A program made the position numbers and the translations under genes. DNA of 64,000 nucleotides from NCBI GenBank assembly GCA_042408965.1, contig JBHOQN010000124.1:1-64000 (forward strand), in the 5' to 3' direction. The notes below the pieces were generated by a model. The model saw only the letters and a program-made list of their open reading frames with translations. It made no database searches and was not told where the DNA came from. Positions 56,916-64,000 of this stretch are shown piece after piece (within the stretch, counting starts at the first letter, position 1; the number at the start of each line of letters is the position of its first letter). The stretch is from Thermogemmatispora sp042408965. GTDB taxonomy: Bacteria > Chloroflexota > Ktedonobacteria > Ktedonobacterales > Ktedonobacteraceae.

Positions 56916-58916
56916 TCAGGAGAGGTTCACCTCGAAGGTGGCCTGCAGCGGCGCCCGGGCGGGACGCTCAATACGGATGGCGATGCGCCAGAGTCCCTGC
57001 ATATCGAAGGTCTGCCCCGCAGCGAAGGTGGCAATGTAGAGCGGATGACCGCCATCAATGCTCTGGCTCGCCGTACCCATATCCATCAGCACCATGTTGA
57101 CGCTCAGCGTGACACGCGCATCGGTCACGGCCGCTCCACGGGCGTCGCTGAGGGCGACGACCAGCGTGTTGGGAACGTTGACGCGCGCTGGCACGACGAA
57201 GAGCGAGACGTTGAGATCGCCTACCTGCTGCGTCTGCGCGAGGCCGCTCGACGCTGCTACCCCCTGATTCTGCAGGACCTGGGCATAGTCAACATTGGGA
57301 AAGACCGGCGGCGGCGCGTAGAAGTTCATCAGAGCGGTACAGAGGAGGACTGCCGCGCCAAACCAGGACTGCAGTTGCAGGAGACGCTTGAGGTGGCGCT
57401 CCGTCTGTAGCAGGGCCCCACGCCGCGTGCGCCGCGCCGGCAGCTCGGCATTCACGACGGGCAGGAGCAGCGTCTGGCGGGCCAGACGTGGACCGATCCT
57501 GAAGAGAAGCAGGCCGCTGAGGAGCAGCATCAGCCCCTGCAGAGCCAGCCTGACGAGCAGGCTGCGGCCGTAGGCGCTCTCCAGTAAGGCCTGGGGACCT
57601 GGCAGCAGGGCTTCGGCCAGAAAGAGCTGGGCGACACAGAGCACGCCGATGGCCGTCAGCAGCAGAGGCGCGAGGCGGCGCGTCAGGCCCACCAGCAGCT
57701 CGGCGTGGTTATCCGGCTCGATGACGGCCAGCAGCGGCAGAAGGACAAAGCCCAGGTAGGCCAGGCCTCCCAGCCAGACCGCCTGAGCAGCCAGGTAGAG
57801 CCAGGTGAAGACAATCGCGCTCAGATGCGGCTGTGCCAGTTGAGCCTCATCGCTGGTCAGGGCGAAGGTCAGCAGGTAGAGAGCAGCCATGGCCAGCCAG
57901 AGCGCCGTGCTCCAGGGCGAGACCGGCAGCGAAGCTGTGGCGGCGGGAGCCTCCTCTGTCGTCACCAGCTCCTTGGTCACGCGGTACTCCTCCAACACCT
58001 GGCGGCGCATACGGCCGAAGCGAGCGCCATCGCCGCGCAGGACGCGCGCTACGCCAGCCGTCGCCACACCCGGTGTGCGGCGACGCGACATCCAGGCCAG
58101 CCAGAGCAGGGCGATCACCACGAGCACCGCCCGCGCCAGCCAGAAGGGACCGTAGCGTGTCGTGAAGAGGACGGCTTCCAGATCCCTCAGATCGATGCCC
58201 CCACCCTCCAGCGCGCGCGTCAGGCTCGTCGAGCGCAGGATGAGCGAGACCACCTCACCGACGAGCAGGGCTGTCAGACAGAGCCACTGCAGCGGCTGCG
58301 CGCGCACTCTGGCGCGCATCAGCAGGTCCAGGGTGCGCGCCTTACGCTCGATCACGAGCTGCTCCATGACCAGCAGCCCGACCCAGAAGGTCAGGGCGAG
58401 CATGACAAGCCAGTCCCAGGCCACTGCCAGCACGCCAGGGAGATCCAACGAGGGGAGATAGTTGCTGGTGCTCGGCCCCAGAATCGTCTGACCGGGCAGG
58501 CCACTGCTGGAATGGCCAATGTTGAAGCCAATGGCCCCCTGGGTGGTGCGCCCGTCGTCGCTGGCCAGGGCGGTCCAGCGCACCAGATAGCTGCCCTGCG
58601 CCAGGCCCGGCTGCAAGGGGGTGTCCAGCTCGCGGGAATTGCCGGGCGCAATAAAGCTGCTGGCCGCGTTGACCACGCGCTCCGTGGGATCGTAGACCAG
58701 GGCATGGCTGGCCACGCTGATCTCGCTATTGAAGAAAATCCGCACCACCCTGGGGGGCACCGGCACCGTTGAGCCATCAATCGGCTCGGAGCCGATGACA
58801 AAGGCATGGGCCTCAACAGGTAGAGCCGGCGCTGCAGGAGACCAGGCGTAGAGCAACAGGCTGCCCGCTATCAGTAGCGATAAGAGCAGAAACCTGGGGT
58901 ATCGTCTGTAGCGCAT
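56916..58916 (-). CDS. CopC-CopD fusion with C-terminal YtkA/FixH-like domain
   Basis: A 666-residue membrane protein probably involved in copper handling. After a signal (hydrophobic 7-27) comes a CopC domain beginning HAFVIGSEPIDGSTV, whose first histidine would be the copper ligand at the mature N-terminus, and including FFNSEI and WTALASDDGRTTQG. About eight membrane segments (about 150-520) form the CopD part. A C-terminal beta-rich outer domain (about 560-666; SVNMVLMDMGTASQ, TFAAGQTFDMQGLWRIAI) resembles YtkA/FixH-type modules. ATG 58916 has a weak site. Regulators or copper ATPases are not adjacent. Confidence 0.85.
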   Translation of the reverse strand: MRYRRYPRFLLLSLLIAGSLLLYAWSPAAPALPVEAHAFVIGSEPIDGSTVPVPPRVVRIFFNSEISVASHALVYDPTERVVNAASSFIAPGNSRELDTPLQPGLAQGSYLVRWTALASDDGRTTQGAIGFNIGHSSSGLPGQTILGPSTSNYLPSLDLPGVLAVAWDWLVMLALTFWVGLLVMEQLVIERKARTLDLLMRARVRAQPLQWLCLTALLVGEVVSLILRSTSLTRALEGGGIDLRDLEAVLFTTRYGPFWLARAVLVVIALLWLAWMSRRRTPGVATAGVARVLRGDGARFGRMRRQVLEEYRVTKELVTTEEAPAATASLPVSPWSTALWLAMAALYLLTFALTSDEAQLAQPHLSAIVFTWLYLAAQAVWLGGLAYLGFVLLPLLAVIEPDNHAELLVGLTRRLAPLLLTAIGVLCVAQLFLAEALLPGPQALLESAYGRSLLVRLALQGLMLLLSGLLLFRIGPRLARQTLLLPVVNAELPARRTRRGALLQTERHLKRLLQLQSWFGAAVLLCTALMNFYAPPPVFPNVDYAQVLQNQGVAASSGLAQTQQVGDLNVSLFVVPARVNVPNTLVVALSDARGAAVTDARVTLSVNMVLMDMGTASQSIDGGHPLYIATFAAGQTFDMQGLWRIAIRIERPARAPLQATFEVNLS

Positions 58917-59197
58917 GATGTTCCTCTATCCTACCGACTCGCAGGCGAGCGAGCCGGGCTATCACAACCATCCCAGGCACCGCGATCGGCCCGGTCTGAC
59001 TGAGATCTCCTCTGCTTGCTTCCTCTCTCCCCTGCTCATCGGCGACGCTGGTCCGGGTCCAGGCGCGACGATCCTCTGGCGGTACACAGAGCGCGATCGT
59101 CCGTGCCCCTGGTGATTGTACCGCAGGACGAGCGAAGCCGCAATATGGGCATGGGGCGTCCGGCCTGGCCAGCTCGTAGCTCGGGGTCAGGATCAGA

Positions 59198-59971
59198 TCA
59201 GTCCAATCCCCAGGGCGACTCCTCCGGGAGCAGACCCTGGCGCAGCCCGAAGATGGCCGCCTGAGTGCGGTCACGAATCCCCAGCTTCTGAAAGATCACC
59301 GAGAGGTAGTTCTTGACGGTCTTCTCAGAATAGGCAAGTTTTGCGGCGATCTCGCGATTACTCAGTCCAAGGGCCACATAACGAATGATCTCGACCTCTT
59401 TCTCGGTGAGGGCGTTGAGCGAGGGATAGCGCTCGGCGCCCTGGAGATTCGCCAGACGGCGCAGCTCGTCCAGGAGAGTCCCCGTGAGATCCGGCTCAAT
59501 CAGCGCACCACCGCTGTAGACCGTCCGAATGGCGTGAATCAGCTCCTGCGAGGTGGCACTCTTGAGCAGGTAGCCGCGGGCACCATTCTTAATAGCCCGC
59601 AGGACATGCGGATTCTGGCGGTGCATGGTCAGGATGATCACCGCCGTCTGGGGCAGTTCCTGGGAGACCTGGCGCGTAACGGCGATGCCATCGATGAGCG
59701 GCATACTGATGTCCATCAGCACGATGTCGGGACGCAACTGACGGATCTTGCGCATGGCGTCAAAGCCGTCGGCGGCCTCGCCAACGACCTTGAGGTCGGG
59801 CTGCAGCTCGAGTAGCTGGCGCAACCCCTCGCGCATCAGGGTGTGATCGTCAACGAGCAGAATGCGAATAAGGCCAGTGGGCCGAGCAGCGGCCGTCGGG
59901 GCACCCGCCACTGGCGCTAGCTCGCTCTCAGTGGAGATCAGGACGGCCTGTTTTCTGCGATAACGGGGCAT
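59198..59971 (-). CDS. NarL/LuxR-family response regulator
   Basis: A 257-residue two-component regulator. An N-terminal tail of about 33 residues precedes the receiver domain, with the acidic pair in LLVDDH and the phospho-acceptor aspartate in IVLMDISMP, and the lysine in YLLKSAT. The C-terminal LuxR-type HTH (LTEKEVEIIRYVALGLSNRE, then SEKTVKNYLSVIFQKL) binds DNA. No histidine kinase gene is next to it, so the partner lies elsewhere. ATG 59971 lies near GGAAAGG about 13 bases upstream. Confidence 0.93.
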   Translation of the reverse strand: MPRYRRKQAVLISTESELAPVAGAPTAAARPTGLIRILLVDDHTLMREGLRQLLELQPDLKVVGEAADGFDAMRKIRQLRPDIVLMDISMPLIDGIAVTRQVSQELPQTAVIILTMHRQNPHVLRAIKNGARGYLLKSATSQELIHAIRTVYSGGALIEPDLTGTLLDELRRLANLQGAERYPSLNALTEKEVEIIRYVALGLSNREIAAKLAYSEKTVKNYLSVIFQKLGIRDRTQAAIFGLRQGLLPEESPWGLD

Positions 59972-60201
59972 ACGGGGCTACCTTTCCGCGAGGAAGAGCC
60001 TTCAGGGCGCTACCATCTATCTCTACGGTCTCTTTACATGCTACGCTACTCTTTTCTTAGAGTATAACAGGGTGTCAAGCAGATCGCTCGCGTTCAGATG
60101 CAGGGCAGGTCCGTGAAGCACGGGCAGAGGACCCTGCATGGCCGGCGGCATTCTGTGCGCTGTCACCGGCTCCGCCGAGGATGGCCGCCTTTCTTGAGTT
60201 T

Positions 60202-60251
60202 TTAACATCTCCATCAAACGAAGTTTAACTCTCCTTAATAGTATCTTAAAA
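60202..60251 (+). promoter_or_regulatory. Pho-box-like TTAACA repeats upstream of PstS
   Basis: TTAACA (60202), TTAACT (60225), TTAATA (60235) and TTAAAA (60246) recur at 23, 10 and 11 bases, close to the 11-base phase of the TTAACA-type direct repeats bound by PhoP in Gram-positives; the expected copy near 60213 reads ATCAAA. They end 20 bases before the -35 element. Confidence 0.45.
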
Positions 60252-60270
60252 ATGCTCATACATAAATGTT

Positions 60271-60298
60271 TTGAGGGACATAGAATGTTACCTATACT
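60271..60298 (+). promoter_or_regulatory. Promoter of the PstS gene
   Basis: TTGAGG (60271-60276), 16 bases, TATACT (60293-60298), about 45 bases before ATG 60343. Confidence 0.5.
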
Positions 60299-60342
60299 TC
60301 GTTATAGCTAAACTTATTCTTATTTCTAGCTGAGTTATTCTC

Positions 60343-61362
60343 ATGAGGAGTGTACAACAGAGAGCGTGGAATCGCATGGGGCAGCAGGGTATAGCAGGAG
60401 GCAGAGGCCGGGCGGGTCCGTTGCTGGCGAGCCTAGCGCTGCTTCTGAGCATCTTACTGGCAAGCTGCAGCGGGCCGACTGACGGAGCGAGCGCCCTGAG
60501 CGGCCATCTGCAGGTCGTCGGGTCCACAGCCCTGCAGCCGCTGGCTGCCGCGGCAGCCAGCCTGTTTGAGCAGCAGCACCCTCAGGTGCACATTGACGTC
60601 AGTGGCGGCGGCAGCCGACAGGGGTTAAACGCCGTCACCAGTCACAAAGCCGACATCGGCGACTCCGATATCTACGCTGATCCCGCTATCTATCCCGATC
60701 CCAACCTGACTGATCACATTGTCTGCGTCATCCCCTTCGCCATGGTCGTCAATCCCGACGTCACAGTGACCTCGCTGACGCGCACGCAGATCATCGCCAT
60801 TTTCTCGACTGGCACCATCAAGAACTGGAGCCAGGTCGGCGGCCCTGACCTGCCCATCGTTCCCGTCGTGCGCCCGCAGACCTCCGGGACACGCGACACT
60901 TTTCGCAAATACATCCTTGGTGGGCGCGACGAGAAGGGCAAGCTGCTGCAGACCGACTCCTCGGTGACCGTGCGCGATACCGTTGCTCGCACGCCGGGGG
61001 CGATTGGCTACCTGGGACTCTCCGTGCTGACCTCCGCGGTGCGCGTTATCGCCATCGATGGCCAGCTACCGAGCCTGGCGAACATCGTCGCGGGCCGCTA
61101 CATCTTCTGGAGCTACGAGCACATGTACACGCTGGGCGATACCAGTCCCCTGCTGAGCGCCTTCCTCGATTTCATGCTCAGCCCGGCGGTACAGCAAGAG
61201 GCCCAGAGGCGCAGCTACATCCCTATCGCTGCCATGCAGCTCAACGGCAGTGGGACGAGCGACCGGCCCGATCCGGGCCAGGGTCCGGCGCTGGCCACGA
61301 TGACGCAACCCTCATTTCTTAAGCAAGAAGGAGCAGTGAGCAATGGCCTTCCCGGCTCGTAG
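60343..61362 (+). CDS. PstS-like phosphate-binding lipoprotein
   Basis: A 339-residue substrate-binding protein of phosphate ABC transporters. The lipobox LLASC (about 42-46) would anchor it outside the membrane. Phosphate-site motifs are GSTALQP (about 60-66), SGGGSRQG (about 87-94), IGDSDIY and RPQTSGTRDTF. The ATG at 60343 has no strong ribosome site; ATG 60376 is an alternative. No pstC, pstA or pstB follows. Instead its last 20 bases overlap the next gene, a HAMP-domain membrane protein, suggesting a sensing rather than only a transport role. Confidence 0.9.
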   Translation: MRSVQQRAWNRMGQQGIAGGRGRAGPLLASLALLLSILLASCSGPTDGASALSGHLQVVGSTALQPLAAAAASLFEQQHPQVHIDVSGGGSRQGLNAVTSHKADIGDSDIYADPAIYPDPNLTDHIVCVIPFAMVVNPDVTVTSLTRTQIIAIFSTGTIKNWSQVGGPDLPIVPVVRPQTSGTRDTFRKYILGGRDEKGKLLQTDSSVTVRDTVARTPGAIGYLGLSVLTSAVRVIAIDGQLPSLANIVAGRYIFWSYEHMYTLGDTSPLLSAFLDFMLSPAVQQEAQRRSYIPIAAMQLNGSGTSDRPDPGQGPALATMTQPSFLKQEGAVSNGLPGS

Positions 61363-63271
61363 AGATCCATCCTTGATCGCCCCTGCCCCGCGCCAGGAAG
61401 CGCCGGCGACCGCTGACCTGCGCATACGTCCACGCTCGCGGCGCAGCGGCAATCTCCTGCTGAACCTCTCAATCGGCAAACGTCTGACCCTCGGCTTCCT
61501 GCTGGCGGCCCTCATCGCCGCTGTCGCCGCCGGACTGATCGGCGTGCTGCGCTCGCAGTCGCTGGGGCGCCAGTCGGACTTCTATCAGCAACTGCTACAG
61601 ACCAACACCTCGCTGAACACTGGCGCCAGCTACGTGCAGCTCATGAACACCGAGCTCCACAACCTGCTGAGCGCGGCCACAGCGGCCGCCCCCTCGCAGG
61701 AGACCATCGCCCAGGATCGCCAGGCCATCCTGGGTCTGGCCACGCGCTACGATGGCATCCTCAGCACCTACCTGGCTCAGGCTCTGGTCAGCAAGCACCC
61801 CGACGAAGCAGCCCTGCTGGCCGAGGCCGACCAGGCAGGCCTGATGGGGCAACAGCAGACGCTGGCCGCCAGCGCTCTGCGCACCTGGTTGCTCTACCGC
61901 AGCGCCCAGGAGCAGATTCTGCAGGACATCTCCAGCGGCAACCTGAGCGACGCCCAGAATCAGATCCGCTTTCAGGCGGAGCCGACGAACGCCGACGCCC
62001 TGAGCGCTCTGCGTGCGCTGATCCAGCTCGACGGGCGCCTGGCCACGGCTGTACGCCAGGCAGCCGCCGTGGAGGAGCGCAACGAACTGATCACAAGCAT
62101 CATTGGAGCCGTTCTGGCTTCGCTGGCGATCGTCCTCGTCGGCTGGTTCATCTCCGGCACCCTGGTGCGACGCCTGCGCCACCTGCAGCAGGTGACGCGC
62201 GCCATCGAACGCGGCCAGCTTGAGGCGCGTGTGACGGTCATCGGGCGCGATGAGATCGCCGAGGTGTCGGCGGCCTTCAACGCCATGCTCGAGGCCCTGC
62301 TGAATCTCCTCCAGGAGACGCGCCGGCAGCGCGACGCCCTGACCAACGCCGCCGAGCACCTCTTCAGCGATATGCGCGTGGTGAGCGCGGGCGACCTGCG
62401 CGTGAATGCCCCGGTGAGCGACGATCCCATTGGCATGCTGGCGAACGCCTTCAATTTCACAGTGGGCCGCTTTCGCCGCTTTGTGCTGCGCGTGCAGAGC
62501 ACGATCCAGCAGTTGGAGGTCATGACGCGCCGGCAGCTTGAGCAGGCCGAGGCTCTGCTGCTGGTGCTGCAGGTGCAGCAGTCCTCGCCGCAGCCGGAGG
62601 GAGCCTCCACACGCACGTCCACGCTCAGGGGTCGCCACAACTCCGGCGCGTTGAAAGGCGAGCAGGAGGCCCTTGAGCGCGACCTGGCAGAGCTGATCGT
62701 GCGCCTGCGCCGCAGCCGTGAGCGTCTGCAGCGGCTCTCCGGCGAGGAGTTTGCCCAACACCTGAACACCTTGAGCAGCGCCCTGCAGGAGGCGGAGACC
62801 CTGAGCCAGCGCTCCGGGGTCTGGACAGGCAGCGGAGGCACCTCCCTGCGCCGCGGAGGGCCGCTTCCGCCGGCGCTCCTCGAACGCCTGCAAGCCGCGG
62901 CCAGCGCCCTTCAGCAGGGCCTGACACGCTCCCTGGGGGAGTTCGACCGCGATCTGAGCAGCCTGGCTCAAGAGATGAATCGCCTGCGCGCCAAGCTGAA
63001 CACCAGCAGTACGCCAGCCACCGCGTCTGCTCCGGGGGGACCAGAGACATCGGACCTGGCGCGCCAGGCGGCTACCTTTGCCGCCGAGATGATCTCCCTG
63101 GCCCAGCAACTCGCCAGACTGACCCAGGAGATGCGCACCAGCCTGGTTGGCTTCCAACTGGACACCGTGGAGATCGGTGGAGCGGAGTCGCCGGCTCTGC
63201 AGCCGGGCGCGCAGCCAGCTCCCTATACGCTGGCCCCTGGCCCGGCCTCGCGGTCCTTGAAAACCTGGTGA
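61343..63271 (+). CDS. Membrane sensor with HAMP domain and coiled-coil C-terminus, no kinase
   Basis: A 642-residue protein. It has a basic N-terminus, a first membrane helix (about 47-69), an outer helical domain of about 180 residues like a four-helix-bundle sensor, a second membrane helix (about 253-275), a HAMP domain (RRLRHLQQVTRAIERGQLEA and the following DEIAEVSAAFNAM) and a second HAMP-like helix pair (about 345-375), then long charged helices. No histidine-kinase, cyclase or chemotaxis signalling domain is visible. ATG 61343 lies inside the PstS end behind AAGGAG. A role in relaying PstS state is inference. Confidence 0.75.
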   Translation: MAFPARRDPSLIAPAPRQEAPATADLRIRPRSRRSGNLLLNLSIGKRLTLGFLLAALIAAVAAGLIGVLRSQSLGRQSDFYQQLLQTNTSLNTGASYVQLMNTELHNLLSAATAAAPSQETIAQDRQAILGLATRYDGILSTYLAQALVSKHPDEAALLAEADQAGLMGQQQTLAASALRTWLLYRSAQEQILQDISSGNLSDAQNQIRFQAEPTNADALSALRALIQLDGRLATAVRQAAAVEERNELITSIIGAVLASLAIVLVGWFISGTLVRRLRHLQQVTRAIERGQLEARVTVIGRDEIAEVSAAFNAMLEALLNLLQETRRQRDALTNAAEHLFSDMRVVSAGDLRVNAPVSDDPIGMLANAFNFTVGRFRRFVLRVQSTIQQLEVMTRRQLEQAEALLLVLQVQQSSPQPEGASTRTSTLRGRHNSGALKGEQEALERDLAELIVRLRRSRERLQRLSGEEFAQHLNTLSSALQEAETLSQRSGVWTGSGGTSLRRGGPLPPALLERLQAAASALQQGLTRSLGEFDRDLSSLAQEMNRLRAKLNTSSTPATASAPGGPETSDLARQAATFAAEMISLAQQLARLTQEMRTSLVGFQLDTVEIGGAESPALQPGAQPAPYTLAPGPASRSLKTW

Positions 63272-63636
63272 ACAGACCTGGTCTCTTTCTCACGGCGCGC
63301 GGTGGCCGCAACCTGATCCCGCTTAGCCGCCGCGCGTCGCTTGAGGTGCTCTTGCTCTCAACCGCTGCCTCCTCTCTTATCCAACAAGCGACTCCTGCAG
63401 GAGGGTCGTCCGCATGATGAGACCCCCTGGTGGCTATTTTGGTGGGAGTTGTGTAGCAAACTCTTGTCAAAGACAACGTGATCGAATATGATAGGCACAT
63501 ATCAATGAGATACATACATACGTTCATACCGTCATCAGCAATATTCAATCATGTCACTCAGGAGAGAGGCGGTCGCGTCGCCTGAAGCTCGTCTTCCGCT
63601 AACGGCTCCTCTTTGCCTGGAAAGGAGTGAAGATAC
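63272..63636. other. Intergenic region before the small HTH gene
   Basis: About 365 bases with a good promoter (63464-63492) and a leader of about 140 bases that includes repeated ATAC words (63505-63525). No other gene is supported. Confidence 0.5.
63464..63492 (+). promoter_or_regulatory. Promoter of the small HTH gene
   Basis: TTGTCA (63464-63469), 17 bases, TATGAT (63487-63492). Confidence 0.7.
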
Positions 63637-63852
63637 ATGGAGGAACTCTTGACCGTGAGCGAGGTTGCTCGCCTTCTGCGCGTCGAGACCACAACAGTCA
63701 GACGTTGGATCAAAAATGGCATGCTGGAGGCCATCCTGCTGCCGCATCATGAGAAGGAGAGCAAGCGTCACGGCTATCGTATCAAGCGGGCCACGCTTGA
63801 CAAGCTGCTGGGCGAACCGCCCAGAGAGTCGGTCTCCAGCCCCCAGAACTGA
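63637..63852 (+). CDS. Small MerR/excisionase-type HTH protein
   Basis: A 71-residue DNA-binding protein. LLTVSEVARLLRVETTTVRRWIKNG is the helix-turn-helix of the excisionase/MerR-like (HTH_17) group, followed by a short wing (KRHGYRIKRATLDKLL). ATG 63637 follows AAAGGAG closely. Such proteins act as phage or element excisionases, or as small chromosomal regulators; no integrase is visible here. It is the last complete gene before the right edge; the final 148 bases show nothing. Confidence 0.8.
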   Translation: MEELLTVSEVARLLRVETTTVRRWIKNGMLEAILLPHHEKESKRHGYRIKRATLDKLLGEPPRESVSSPQN

Positions 63853-64000
63853 TCTGATCTGATCGAACTGAAGAGCAAGGGCAGGCTCCAACCGGTCCTG
63901 TATGCATGCCCCCAGGGGAGTATCCACACCGCAGGTAGAAGGGGGTCGCTGGCTCCCAGGGGGGGTCTGTCAGGCACAATGCTCGCCAGAGGTTCTCTCT

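Larger units (their letters stand above)
59972..60342. other. Divergent control region between the response regulator and PstS
   Basis: About 370 bases. It holds, rightward, the Pho-box-like repeats (60202-60251) and a promoter (60271-60298). On the minus strand TATACT and TTGACA are both present near 60060-60080 but at wrong spacing to each other. The stretch 60200-60340 is strikingly AT-rich compared with its surroundings. Confidence 0.55.

Overview
The window reads as a chromosomal segment of a high-GC, Gram-positive-like soil or compost bacterium, most probably a thermophilic Chloroflexota of the class Ktedonobacteria (Thermogemmatispora-like). This is an inference from gene content: secreted plant-polymer hydrolases with family 2 and 3 cellulose-binding modules, tandem sedolisins, a SUF operon under an Rrf2 regulator, DUF2079 and zinc-ribbon/membrane proteins, a NACHT-HEAT ATPase, and no outer-membrane genes. 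No rRNA gene is present to settle the taxonomy.

Layout. 1-2.4 kb: an ECF vitamin/metal transporter (fused double ATPase plus an S component cut by the left edge). 2.7-8.4 kb: three secreted glycoside hydrolases in a row (GH9+CBM3, GH5+CBM2, GH30+CBM2), a small cellulose/xylan-degrading cluster. 8.9-12.3 kb: an accessory patch with a solitary DNA methyltransferase, a truncated overlapping ORF that runs into a tRNA, two different initiator tRNAs, an elongator tRNA-Met, decayed repeat-bearing DNA and two small membrane proteins. 12.5-17.4 kb (minus strand): PRPP synthetase, a DUF2877 protein, YggT, a DUF2079 membrane protein and a YdjM-type membrane protein. 17.6-23.6 kb (minus): one long operon rrf2-sufC-sufD-sufS-sufU-SDR-Rieske with a clear promoter and an IscR-type operator-like site over the start point. 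23.9-31 kb: a small unknown protein, tRNA-Pro, an HNH nuclease, a GH57/DUF3536 enzyme, then ffh coupled to an L,D-transpeptidase lipoprotein. 31-35 kb: a UbiG-like methyltransferase, a sigma-factor-like/XRE gene pair and small unknowns. 35-39 kb: two tandem S53 peptidases without propeptides. 39-42.5 kb: a membrane-anchored NACHT ATPase with eleven exact-length HEAT repeats behind a promoter with an operator-like palindrome. 42.5-47 kb: mutL-priA. 47-53 kb: an XRE/GAF protein, two zinc-ribbon membrane proteins and a small ferredoxin-like protein. 53-59 kb: SDR, proline dehydrogenase, NlpC/P60 peptidase, gamma carbonic anhydrase, a CopC-CopD fusion. 59-64 kb: a NarL-type response regulator, a PstS lipoprotein overlapping a HAMP-domain membrane protein, preceded by Pho-box-like repeats, and a tiny HTH protein.

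How it fits together. Most genes are housekeeping or secreted-nutrient functions. The strongest candidates for something less described are the NACHT-HEAT protein with its own operator, the PstS/HAMP pair that lacks both a permease and a kinase, the sigma-like/XRE pair, and the methyltransferase/tRNA patch. All calls were made by reading the sequence without database searches; start codons were chosen from ribosome-binding sites and family knowledge, so several are shorter than the longest open frame.
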